A stretch of DNA of 64,000 bases from contig NC_092580.1 in NCBI RefSeq assembly GCF_037975245.1, forward strand, positions 28,673,501-28,737,500, in the 5' to 3' direction. This document shows positions 53,170 through 62,452 of the stretch, piece by piece (the first letter of the stretch is position 1; every line of letters begins with the position of its first letter). A program made the translations under genes and the position numbers. The stretch is from Apostichopus japonicus (taxonomy: Eukaryota > Echinodermata > Holothuroidea > Aspidochirotida > Stichopodidae). The notes under the pieces are model-generated. The model made no database searches and was not told the DNA's origin. It worked only from the letters and a program-made list of their open reading frames with translations.

Positions 53170-53665
53170 GTGGTGACCTGATGATTGTCTTTTTTGGAAA
53201 CCAGCGAACTGTATCAACACAACAGCACAGTCAATTTACTCATACCCTTCGTCAATTTCTTTTATACGGCCAATTCGTTCTATATTGCTTCTGTGTCCCA
53301 ACTGTCGTTAACTTGGGGTTCCTTAGCGTGAGGACTAACGTTCAAACTACAGACAGAAAGAAAGATTTTCAAGTTGGTATCTAATTACTTCTTACAGTTA
53401 CACCGAAGAACACAACGTAGGCCCTAGGCTGATGATTGTTTTGTTGGAAAACCAGCGGACTGAATCTAATCAGCAACACATTCAACTTCCAATTACCATT
53501 CGACCCGTTTCTTTATAAAGCCAAATCGGTCTAAAATTGCTCCTGTGTCTCAACTGTCGTTAACTTGGTGTCCCTTAGCGTGAGGACTCAACAAAAGTAA
53601 GAAAGATTTTCAAGACGGTATCTTCTTACAGTTACACCTAATAACATAACGTAGGCCCTAGGCAA
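53170..53665. repeat. Diverged tandem duplication, unit about 250 bp
   Basis: Left (about 53174-53430) and right (about 53431-53665) copies share CTGATGATTGT, GGAAACCAGCG.ACTG, CAACTGTCGTTAACTTGG, CCTTAGCGTGAGGACT, AGAAAGATTTTCAAG and CTTACAGTTACACC, each ending in ACGTAGGCCCTAGGC. Confidence 0.9.
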
Positions 53666-54444
53666 TATCATTTGCCCTTTTCAAGCTATTTTTTTTGGTA
53701 TGTTGAAGTGAGACTAGACCTAGGTCATAGCCTCCTAAGTCCTAGTACTAGTAGGTAAAATTTAAGTAGGTCTAGCCTAGACTAGAAGGATGCATTACTA
53801 GTTTAGGATTAATGTACATGTGCAATCAGACTGCCAAGCCTGTGTTTTTGGTGGTGAGAGATTTAAAAAGGGATACATTTTCTGTAACTAATGCTTTGAA
53901 AATGGTGCTGTAGTGTTATCCATTGTGCATCATAATATATTGTTAACTCTGATCCTTTGTGTAATCCATGATTTTAAAGATAATCATGGCAAAGAAATTG
54001 TGTCCATTTTTTCTTCAATATGTCCATTTCATTCTTACTGGATAACTGTCATCAGAAGTTTGTTCCAAATCAATCTTTTGCTATTGACTGAAGATATAAA
54101 CTTTCTGGCCAATCACTGCAAGGATTCACATTGGCATTGTCTATCAGTAATCATGTCTTGGCGACCTTAAGTTTTGGCAACCTTTACTGTACTGGTATTG
54201 CAGGCTAATTAATGCTTGACTTATTTGAGTTAGGCAGCTACCACCATCATGTTTAATTGTGATATGTTATCATTGACATGGTTAGGGAGAGCTGGTTGGG
54301 CTAGTGATTGGTATGAAGTATTTGCATAATTCATAATTTATTCCTTTTGTTGTGTTTTGATCTCCTACTGGTTTCTAGCATGTTGTTTACAACTAGGAAC
54401 AAGAGCCTGTGTAGCAGTACAAACTGTCGCAAATATTCCATATT
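53666..54444. other. Intergenic, no feature seen
   Basis: AT-rich, rich in CTAG words around 53710-53800. No gene or element was recognised. Confidence 0.5.
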
Positions 54445-54650
54445 CAGTATAAACTGTCCCGGTCCCACAGGACAGTTTATACTGGATTTACCAGTACGTT
54501 TGGTCTCCCCGGACCTATTGTACAAGGCCAGTTGGTACAGACTGTCTCCCCAGACAGAATATGCTATGGTTACACGGAGGGGGACATTATTTGACGGTCA
54601 TATATTTTGTTGTAAATTGTGTCCCCCTGAACACAATGTCCGCCGTAGCA
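54445..54650. repeat. Hairpin-array block 1
   Basis: Several hairpins occur in series: a perfect 15-bp stem CAGTATAAACTGTCC / GGACAGTTTATACTG (54445-54459, 54470-54484), CTGTCT / AGACAG (54542-54557), and ATTGTGT / ACACAAT (54616-54637). An outer pair, ACGGAGGGGGACATT (about 54576) and AATGTCCGCCGT (about 54636), also exists. The words TGTCC and GGAC recur at each stem. Confidence 0.7.
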
Positions 54651-54682
54651 TGTACGTTCGAGTAGCAAAAATTTAATTAGTA

Positions 54683-55004
54683 ATGGACTCTGGCAGTATC
54701 CGTATTATTAGCAAATTGTCGCATTTCGGCTTCCGTATATTTAGCAGTAAAGTCGTGCGACAACTAAAAACGGAAAAGCTAGCAGAAAACGTGAGACAAA
54801 TTGCAGATATTCTAAGAGATGAGAGCTATCCAAGTGGGTTTACAAGAATAAAACAGAGAAGAATCTTACGGAGACAAAGTCAGTCTTTCAGACTGGCTGA
54901 AAATGAAACTCTTGCGTTCCGAAATTGAAGGAAAGTGTTGCTATCTAGGGCTACTCAACTCGCCCAAATCGAAGCAGCTCACACTGACTAGTGACATCTA
55001 TAAG
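54683..55004 (+). pseudogene. Integrase relic segment A: linker and first zinc-ligand His
   Basis: The frame beginning at 54683 contains SYPSGFTRIKQRR and RQSQSFRLAEN, the basic YP..F....R..R.R...F pattern that precedes the integrase zinc finger. A TGA at 54926-54928 interrupts it, after which the same frame continues with RKVLLSRATQLAQIEAAHTD, where His 54980-54982 would be the first zinc ligand. Three more stops follow within 12 bases (54989, 54992, 55001). The segment ends at a consensus donor, AAG/GTAATG, at 55004/55005 in phase 1. The left limit is uncertain: the ATG at 54683 may not be used, because a TTTAGCAG acceptor-like sequence lies at about 54740. Confidence 0.6.
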
Positions 55005-55781
55005 GTAATGTCTGTAACTTACAGTATAGGATACACAATATGCCTTTGGTTGTTAAATGGCGAACGGCCATTCCACAGTTACACTATAACCAGGCCTCTA
55101 GGACTGATTGGTGAACAAATCATGATATTCTTTTACCACGTTTGGTTAGTTGTAAAAACTCATTCGCAAAAGTCAAGCAATTGCTTGTGCAACATTATAA
55201 TCAGTTGTATGCTTGAGCAAAGTTATTAGGGCCTATTTCTTTTCGTTTTGTTTACCCAATTGTTTACCCAAACAATTGCCTATCATAAAAGATAACAACA
55301 GATTACTAAAGCTTAGAGAGCTAGTCTGGTTTGCATGCATGGGACACTATAAAATGCAATTATTGGACTATAGCATATAGCCGAGCCTATACAGTACCTG
55401 TACTTCTAGAGGAAAGTGGCACTAATACTGTACATAATAAATTCACGTTCATTAATTTTGGTTGGTAAGAACAGATATTGAAGGCCTGATAGTACTTTTT
55501 TTAGGTGTGGCATATTCTCTACATGCCAAACCTCACTGCAGAAGAAAACTTCTTAAATATCTATAGACCCTAATTGTGGCCAAGCAATGTGTACAATAAT
55601 GGGAATATTCCATTTCAAACACTGATATAGAGTTGTAATTCAATTTTAAGGCACTTCAGCTAGAACTACCAATTCTCCAGCCCATATATTTGTGTGTGTT
55701 TGTTTGTTTGTTTTTTTTGGGGGGGGGGGGCAAAAAAACATGATATCTCCTTTGATCATGAATTTTCTTATCTCTTTGAAG

Positions 55782-55955
55782 GTGTTCATCTTTGCATAGA
55801 TAAACCAGACAACAGACTATGTCTATTGTCTAGATTCTATTGGAAAACTATCAACGTTGATGTAACAAGTTATGTTCAACAGGATGTCAAAGCGTCATTG
55901 TCATGTAGACCTACGAACAAGTCTCCGTAGCATTCCTGTAACTGGATTATGGAAA
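55782..55955 (+). pseudogene. Integrase relic segment B: second His and zinc-finger remnant
   Basis: After a pyrimidine-rich acceptor (TCTCTTTGAAG, ending 55781), phase 1 reads GVHLCIDKPDN then SRFYWKTINVDVTSYVQQDV. The pattern H..(I/R)DK......RFYW.....DV..YV is that of the second half of the integrase H-H-C-C domain. The two cysteines expected right after YVQ are absent, and the frame then reaches a stop. Sequence resembling the bridge before the catalytic core resumes one base out of frame (SIPVTGLWK from 55929). The splice donor expected after this bridge is missing in this copy because 204 bp present in the neighbouring duplicate are deleted after 55955. Confidence 0.65.
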
Positions 55956-56678
55956 CTCAGACATTCTAAATGATGACACAAGATGATTGAATGTCCCAGT
56001 GAGGTAAATTTCTTTCAGGGATATAAACATACTTACAGAATTTTGTCCAAAGTGAAAATTTGGCATATTTAGGGCCTATACAGCAAACCTTTAAGCCACA
56101 CTCTGGCCTAACTGCAGAGCAACCATCAATATAGGCATGTATATAATTGTAAGTTGCAAAAAGTGGCGTTGATGTAACAAGTTATGTTCAACAGGATGTC
56201 AAAGCGTCGTTGTCATGTAGACCTATGAAAAAGTCTCCATAGCATTCCTGTAACTGGATTATGGAAACAGGTAAATATTCAATCTGTTTTAATTGCACAG
56301 GATGTCCGCAGTATGCAGTGAAGGTTTAGTTTAGTTAATGTCACTCTTTCTGGACAAATTAAACATTTACAAGTTTAACGGTAGTCTGTATTGGCCCTAA
56401 ATTTTGGCCACTTTAGTTGCTAGAAGTTTTCAAAAAGTACTTTTCTGGGGGTAATAACCCTTTATATTTTGCTCAGACATTCTAAATGATGACACAAGAT
56501 GATTGAATGTCCCAGTGAGGTAAATTTCCTTCAGGGATATAAACATACTTACAGAATTTTGTCCAAAGTGAAAATTTGGCATATTTAGGGCCTATACAGC
56601 AAACCTTTAAGCCACACTCTGGCCTAACTGCAGAGCAACCATCAATATAGGCATGTAATTGTAAGTTGCAAAAAGTGG
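55855..56678 (+). repeat. Tandem duplication inside the integrase relic, two unequal copies
   Basis: Copy 1 (55855-56166, 312 bp) and copy 2 (56167-56678, about 512 bp) both start CGTTGATGTAACAAGTTATG, and both carry the exon end and the same downstream intron sequence, up to an AAAAGTGGCG shared by both ends. They differ by only a few substitutions. Copy 1 lacks the stretch corresponding to 56268-56471 of copy 2, which includes the splice donor. The duplication is recent relative to most repeats here, given the high identity. Confidence 0.93.
56167..56270 (+). pseudogene. Integrase relic segment B, duplicated 3' end with donor retained
   Basis: Second copy of the exon end. It carries the DVTSYVQQ frame, then, one base out of frame, SIPVTGLWKQ ending exactly at 56270 before a GTAAAT donor (56271). 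The phase-0 end joins directly to the GTT (Val) that opens the catalytic exon at 56937, giving the WK.VGVDLIGP order expected of these integrases. A TGA lies upstream in the bridge frame (56226-56228), where copy 1 has CGA. Confidence 0.6.
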
Positions 56679-56936
56679 CGTATCATTTTACTGGTTTAGT
56701 GGTTGAAGCGATTGTAAATATATGGTACAGTATGGTGTAAGTTACATTTTCATATTTGCAAGGTAAAAATAATTGGCCTAAATCCACCAACACCCTGTTT
56801 CGATCAGATATCCCACTGTTTTTATCTAGATCTGTGTACAGCATGAAGCAATGGAATAGAACAACAGTCAAGGCAAAGCCTGCAACTTGTAAAAAAAATT
56901 AAATTAGCACCTAAATGCTGTCTTCTTTCTTAACAG

Positions 56937-57094
56937 GTTGGTGTTGATCTTATTGGTCCTCTACCAGTGACAGCTGCCAATCGACTGTATATGATAACAC
57001 TGTCTGACTTCTATTCAAAGTGGCCTGAGACTAAGGCAGTGCCTGACAAGACTGAAGCATCAACTTCTTATTTCATTACTGATGTGATGATGAG
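56937..57094 (+). pseudogene. Integrase catalytic core, first-Asp exon (open)
   Basis: A 158-bp exon between an acceptor (TTCTTTCTTAACAG, ending 56936) and a consensus donor (GAG/GTAAGC). It reads VGVDLIGPLP, TLSDFYSKWPE, AVPDKTEAS and ITDVMMR with no stop. In retroviral and Ty3/gypsy-type integrases the Asp of (V/W).D.IGPLP is the first DDE metal ligand, and it is present here. DF.SKWPE and PDK are typical of the core fold. The exon ends with two bases of an Arg codon completed by the first base at 58409. Intact coding plus clean splice sites made this the anchor for the whole locus. If transcribed, it may still be a functional exon of a non-catalytic protein. Confidence 0.88.
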
Positions 57095-58408
57095 GTAAGC
57101 ATGTCTTAAAAAGTGAACAATTTTCTGCAGTTAGTAACTAGTTCCAATATGAATGGCATCATATCTGTTATTTGTACCATGCAAATAACTTGTAGTGCAT
57201 GGCAGAATGCTGTGTTTGAGTATAACTCATTTCCAAATAGGTATTAAGCATACAGAAAGGTCACAAAGGTAGGTGAGAACCGAGAAAGTGTACTGTAAAT
57301 CTTTGCAGGTTAAGTCCCCATTAACAAGTTTATATGTAAGTAGTTTTTGTTCCTATATTTACTTGCAAAGGTTCCACCTCTGGTTTTTAAGTAGCATATA
57401 GCCTGACAATTGTCGTCATTTAATTTACATCCCCAAAAAGTGATTTTGGCTGGACATGTTTCACTGCAGCAGACACAGTTTATTTGTTCAAACAAATGAT
57501 GAGTATAATTAAGACCACATTCCACAGCTAGACACCACCTTTTGTGTGTTGTTTTTCAAAAAGGTGTTGGACAGTTTGATATTGTAACCACAGGGAACTT
57601 TTCTGTTTAGAAAGTGTGAACTTATTACTAATTGGCTGTTTTGACAGGAACTTCGACAAGATAAGAGAGATAATGTATCAACTGAGTTTTGGTACCATTT
57701 CTCTGTAGGTCCGTTGTGGAAAATTGCTAAATGTGTTTGTGAGTGTGGTGGGGGGATATTTCCTGAAACCTGGGAGAGGGACCCTCTTTTTTGGCAAAAT
57801 AGGGCAATGTTTAGGTCTCTTGATGCAAAATGATGTATAATAGTACATTTTACCATAGTAATGGTTAGCTAGCATTATTTGGTTTTGCATTTGGGTCATA
57901 GAGAGGGTGTTTTGAACCCCCATGGATCCTGATTCAGGACAATTAATGTTTGATTGGCATTAAACAGTCATACCATGCACACATACATCAATAGAGCACC
58001 AAAAGGCATCAAACTTCTGTTGTATCCTAGCTTAAGCTAATTTGATAAATTTCTGATATTAAATTTCATTAATATGTCACAAATGTTGTATTGGCTCATG
58101 TGGTTAAAACTTTTCAGGTTTGGTAGTGAACTGCCAAAATTATGACATGCAATCTCCAATTAAAAAAATGGACCCAGTATTCCCATAAACATGTAGGTGT
58201 CACAATAAAAGATCATCCAATTAACTCAATGCCTAAGCATAGTTCAGTTGTACACTATACAGTCTACACTTAACCAATATGGTGAATGTTAATTATCTTT
58301 GTAGTGGAGCTTACACATAACCTTTCAAGATGATAATTTATTTTATATATGACTTACAGTGTGGCATTCACTACTCATAATATTGCTTTCAACTTTTAAT
58401 TTGCACAG
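57095..58408 (+). other. Intron of the integrase relic
   Basis: Runs from GTAAGC to a pyrimidine-rich acceptor ending in GCACAG. A 115-codon minus-strand open frame at 57509-57856 has no family feature. Nothing else was recognised. Confidence 0.6.
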
Positions 58409-58484
58409 GTTTGGTTGTACTGATATCTCATATCTGACCACCAATGGAGGGAGTATGTATGAAGTTAACGGAAGACATGTCTAG
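58409..58484 (+). pseudogene. Integrase catalytic core, second-Asp segment with Asp replaced
   Basis: The acceptor TTTTAATTTGCACAG ends at 58408. The segment completes the Arg codon and continues FGCTDISYLTTNGGS, where related integrases have a (I/L)(S/T)D(Q/N)G motif. The catalytic Asp position holds Thr, while the following Asn-Gly is kept. The frame continues through MYEVNGRHV to a TAG at 58482-58484. An alternative end is a GTATGT donor starting at 58455, right after AATGGAGGGA. No HPQ.NG-like motif with the catalytic Glu was found downstream. The match is short but falls exactly where the splice phase predicts. Confidence 0.65.
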
Positions 58485-60469
58485 ACGATTTTCTTAGCAG
58501 TTAACTTGTTACCGACAATAATCTTGTCTTTCACTCTAACATATCATGAGAGAAAACTTCGTCGGCTGCTATATGTTTAAGCAAAGAGAGGCCATTGACT
58601 TTTCACTGCCAGTCGTTCGGTGGAAATCCATATATTTGCAGTTCAAGTTGAAGGGTTGTGACGCTCGAAATTCTTTATCACCTCATTACTTCATTAAATA
58701 ACAAATACGAAGGCGTGTTTCTTGGTTCTGGAAATTGTGTTCAAGATAAGTTCTCATAGTAAAACATATAACCGACCATATTCTGCTTCCTGTTGTAACT
58801 TTTGCTGTTATGGATTTCTGTGTAAGTCTTAACGAAAAACCCGTTGGATACATGAGAATCAGCTATTTTATTTTGTAATTTGCAATCAAGATTTAACTTT
58901 GACGGTATCAAGTTGCACATTAAAGCATTTTATAGGTGTTTGTGGAAAGCAGTTCAAGGGGGGATTCTAATAGGGAAACTTCTGCATGGTTTTATTGAGG
59001 TCTTTACCAAACTCTAAAGAGGTTGTTCTTCATGTGGATTATGAGAGTTTCAAGTACATATTGTTTGAAGAAGAGTGACAGTAGTATATCATTCTAATCA
59101 AGCAATACCTCCCTGCTTGAAGGATGCTTTAGAAAGCATGGATTATCTTTAGTTGCATCAGAGCTACAAAGGGAGAGTCATCATTACAGTTAAATTTCCC
59201 CATGCAGGGGGTAGGAAGTGGGTGTGGGCACACAACATCAGAGGGACATTTTCTCATTCCACAAACACCACTCGTTATGCTATAAACCGATACACACCGG
59301 CCATATCACTTAAATATATATGATGTGTTAGTAGTGTTATCAATACTATTTATTGAGATTGTTTATTGTTAACCTTGCTATAAAAAGATATGGGATGCCA
59401 TTTTAAAAATAGTATGTACAGACAGTGCCCCCCCCCCCCCCGGCTCCCTGATCCCATGTATAATCATTTTTTCACTCTTTGCCCAGTCTGATATAGATTC
59501 AGAATATTGTGTTTGTGCATGACTATCATCCAATTTCATGTTTTGATTTTACTATATTAACTTTCTTTAAACAAACTTTTCTCTACAAGAATGACATATT
59601 TAAAGTGTGAGAAACATGTGAGACAACAAATCTAGCATATTGCATCCTACTCTGTCCTATTTGCTTTATTCTTTTCCTTGTTTGGCTTTGTTTTGTTTCC
59701 TGTATGTTTTGCAGCTCTTTTGAAGAGAATATTGTCTAATACATCTTTTCTAATTTGAACCACTTTTGTCCAATAAGAAACCTTCATAATAAGAAACAAC
59801 GAACCTTTATCACTGGAATTGCCTGGAATGCCATTTGTCTATACAAATGAAGATTGCTTCGCGCATGGCCATCACAACAGGCTTAGGGGGCAAGGGGTGG
59901 GAGAATGGCCTTCCACCCTGTTGAGAGGGAGAAAACCTTGACTCGACGATTGAGTGACAAAAATAAGGAACGGTTAAAAAGTAAACAATAAAGTAGTAAT
60001 GAAAGTCAATAAATAGGTGTCAAGCCTATACGGAGGGTTGGGGCAGTGTTGACATTTTCACGGTCAGAGAAGTATCTTCCAGCTAATTCACGGTTGTTAT
60101 TAGCAAACAAAAATATTTTGGAACTCATCACAGATAGGTCACAGACTTAAGAAGACCCTCCCCAGGACACAAATTCGATAACTTACCATCCCAACTCCCC
60201 CCCCCCCCCTTATCCTTGCACTCAAAATTATGTGTATGGGCCTGAGTTTTGTATACAGCGTTGCCGATTTCATTTAGGATGTAACTTGAAAACACTCTCG
60301 GTTCCCGTCCTATAATGAGCTTTACGCACGGATGAAATTTCATATTGGCTAGGCAACTCTCGTAGACCCATGAAGTACAGTTACCATACTTGCCAAAACT
60401 TACCCACTGTGTGTTAGGGAAATACGGAAAAAATGAAGTTTGGACTCCCTAAAGTTCGTAATATTTTAC
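58485..60469. other. No assignable feature
   Basis: No continuation of the integrase (no HPQ.NG-like motif) was found. A C-run lies at 59429-59441 and another C-run near 60200. CpG is somewhat commoner at 58480-58860. Confidence 0.5.
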
Positions 60470-60767
60470 CTCTGCAATTATCATTTTTTGTTGTAGCTGT
60501 TGCATTCCCTATCCGGTACCCGCCCTCCGTTGGGGAGGAAGTTAGGTTTATACTATCTCTCCCTCTGTAAAGATGACTATGAACGCAATGTAGTTGCCGA
60601 ATACAAAATGCAACATATACGGAGGATAACATAGCAGCAATCACACCAAAAACATGATTAACATCTTCTACAGATGGAAGACTTGTTTCTTTTTCTTTTT
60701 TTCTTTTTTCCCGTTCTATTTTTTGTTTTGCAGCAACGCACAACGTCTCATTTATTTCCTGTAACAT
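60470..60767 (-). CDS. Candidate exon of unknown gene with one membrane segment
   Basis: An open frame of 99 codons starts at ATG 60767 and ends at a donor-like AGAG/GTAAAA (60470/60469). The first 35 residues are strongly charged (KIEREKRKKEKE). Residues 38-56 (HVFGVIAAMLSSVYVAFCI) could cross a membrane, and NLT and NAT glycosylation sequons follow. I do not recognise a family. It could equally be a chance open frame in a slightly more CpG-rich stretch. Confidence 0.22.
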
Positions 60768-60844
60768 TTAACTCTGACGTATGCATCTGCTCTAATTATT
60801 GATATAATGAACGCAATTGCCTTTTGAATATCGAAATGCTTAAA

Positions 60845-61040
60845 TTTTATGCGGGACAAAATATGCTATGAAGTATTTGCGGACATTCTGTACCAGGACA
60901 TTTCGTCCGGTGGGACTATATTTGCTGTGAGGGTGGGACACAATTTTCAGCAGATAATGTCCGACCGGACTAAAAATGCTGGTACAAAGTGTCCGCGGAG
61001 ACACTTTGTACAGGGGGACACTCTGTACTGTCACACCTGC
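60845..61040. repeat. Hairpin-array block 2
   Basis: A perfect 12-bp stem GTACAAAGTGTC / GACACTTTGTAC (60982-60993, 61000-61011) with a CGCGGA loop, preceded by GTCC/GGAC mini-stems (GGACATTTCGTCC, GTCCGACCGGAC). It shares the words TGTCC, GGGACTATA and AATATGCTATG with block 1 at 54445-54650. Confidence 0.7.
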
Positions 61041-61569
61041 AGTGATATGTCTTCGATATGAGGAAGTTCACTTTTATTCAGATATCTGTTGTCACCTCTG
61101 CTTTGCTGTTTTCTTTTGTTGATGCAGAAATAGGTATGTACATGTATTGTTTGCAAATTGTCAGTTGAGTGACAGCATAGAATGTCATTTTTTTTCTTGC
61201 TCTTCTTGGAAATTTTGAAGGTGCTGCAAAGTTAGGTTCCGTTATAAGAAACATGATTTATTTCTTAAAGAGACTAAGCTTAGTCTTGTATTGTCCATAA
61301 TAATCTGTGTGTGCAGTAGATATGTTCTGTACTCAATTTTTTTCCAACTCTAACTTTTTGAAAACCTCAATCTAAAATTGGGGCATCCTTAACTACAGTA
61401 TCTAGCATATTTCTTCAACTTGAATTCCTCAAAGATTGGGCTTTAAAAGAAGAGAAAAAAAGACCTGAAGTGAAAACAAGTCATACCACTCACATTAGCT
61501 TTGGAGTGGTAAGTATATGCTTGGAAGATATAAATAACTAAAAATGGTCACTTATTTTCTTATTTCCAG

Positions 61570-61638
61570 ACTGCAGTAATACCACCTGTGCAAACACTAC
61601 CGAGCCCAACTCATGTGCTGACTGCTCCGATGTTTTAG
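61570..61638 (+). CDS. Candidate small Cys-rich exon
   Basis: Sixty-nine bases lie between TTATTTCCAG and a GTAACA donor, with phase 1 on both sides. In that frame it encodes CSNTTCANTTEP then NSCADCSDVL, four cysteines in 23 codons and no stop. It is phase-compatible with the candidate at 63661. No family is recognised and it may be coincidence. Confidence 0.22.
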   Translation, partial: TAVIPPVQTLPSPTHVLTAPMF

Positions 61639-61649
61639 GTAACATACCT

Positions 61650-62165
61650 TAAAGGATTTACAAACCCAAACATCATTATTTGATCTTGTGATAAAGATCA
61701 CTGTCCTCAACAACTTCCCTAAGTAGCTAAGAAAAATGTTTCTTTCACACACAAGGCCTAAGGCTTGATCAAGTCTAAAGATGACAATGAGCCACATGTG
61801 CTTCAATTATCTATGTTTCTTTTTCATTGTTTATTTCAATGTTTATTATCTGTGATGGAGATAGGGGTTTGCAAACTTGTGCTGAATCTAAGGTATTGAA
61901 TTTCTTGACAAAATCTAATGATGGCACTGGTTTCATTGTCAACACTGTGTCAACGTTCTACCATGAGAATATGAAAAGAAAAACAGAGTAAGTAAAATGT
62001 TCGCAGATCAAAGTGACACTATGACATGACTTTCAAACTAAGATACTGTATCTTCAACAAGATCCACATTATTTCATAGTTGTTTGGGTTTATTCACAAC
62101 GATCTCTGTCATAAGCCAAAGATGATGGTTTGGTTTGAGGCCACTTTAAATTCTTTCTAATTTTT
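61650..62165 (+). repeat. Dispersed repeat R2, right copy
   Basis: Same order and orientation as 1935-2515: CAAGTCTAAAGATGACAATG, GAGCCACATGTGCTTCAATT, TGATGGAGATAGGGGTTTGC, GGCACTGGTTTCATTGTCAA, then CATAAGCCAAAGATGATGGT. No terminal repeats were recognised. Confidence 0.7.
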
Positions 62166-62452
62166 TAACCACATTGAGAATCAGCAGATACACTCTCTGC
62201 AAGCAATGTAAATTCAAGGATAAGTTACAAAATCCCTCCCTCTTCCCGCCTCAACTCTCACCCCCTCCCCCCTCCCACCCTCAGACCAACTTCATGTTGA
62301 TTTTGATATCTACTGCCTGTACCTATTGTACTCTATGTGCTATTTCTTTAAAGCTTGAACTGCCAAATATGACTTTCTGCGCAAAGTTTGATGATTGATT
62401 CAGTGTACATTACACAAAATAATTGTCAGGGACCCCTGTAGGAAATTCACAG

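Larger units (their letters stand above)
54683..58484 (+). pseudogene. Intron-bearing Ty3/gypsy-type integrase-derived gene, decayed
   Basis: Five segments in order match the integrase architecture: an N-terminal linker helix, the H-H part of the zinc-binding domain, a short bridge, the first-Asp half of the catalytic core, then the start of the second-Asp half. Exon phases agree at each inferred junction: phase 1 (55004/55782), phase 0 (56270/56937), phase 1 within an Arg codon (57094/58409). Retrotransposon integrases normally lack introns, while host genes derived from them (the GIN, KRBA2-like and SCAND3-like group) may have them; this resembles that group. Disruptions are four in-frame stops near the end of the first segment (54926, 54989, 54992, 55001), a frame change in the second, loss of the zinc-binding Cys pair, a tandem duplication, Thr for the second catalytic Asp, and a stop at 58482-58484. 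No reverse transcriptase, protease or LTR was seen nearby, and no catalytic Glu region was found downstream. Confidence 0.75.

Noticed and set aside
54347-54676. 109-codon open frame upstream of the integrase relic
   Set aside because: It reads straight through the hairpin block, so apparent residue patterns reflect the inverted repeats.
57509-57923. Minus-strand open frames of 115 and 81 codons in the relic's intron
   Set aside because: No family resemblance, and they overlap each other in different frames.
54683-58484. Complete Ty3/gypsy retrotransposon or endogenous virus
   Set aside because: No gag, protease, reverse transcriptase, RNase H, envelope, primer-binding site or LTR was seen, and introns interrupt the integrase.
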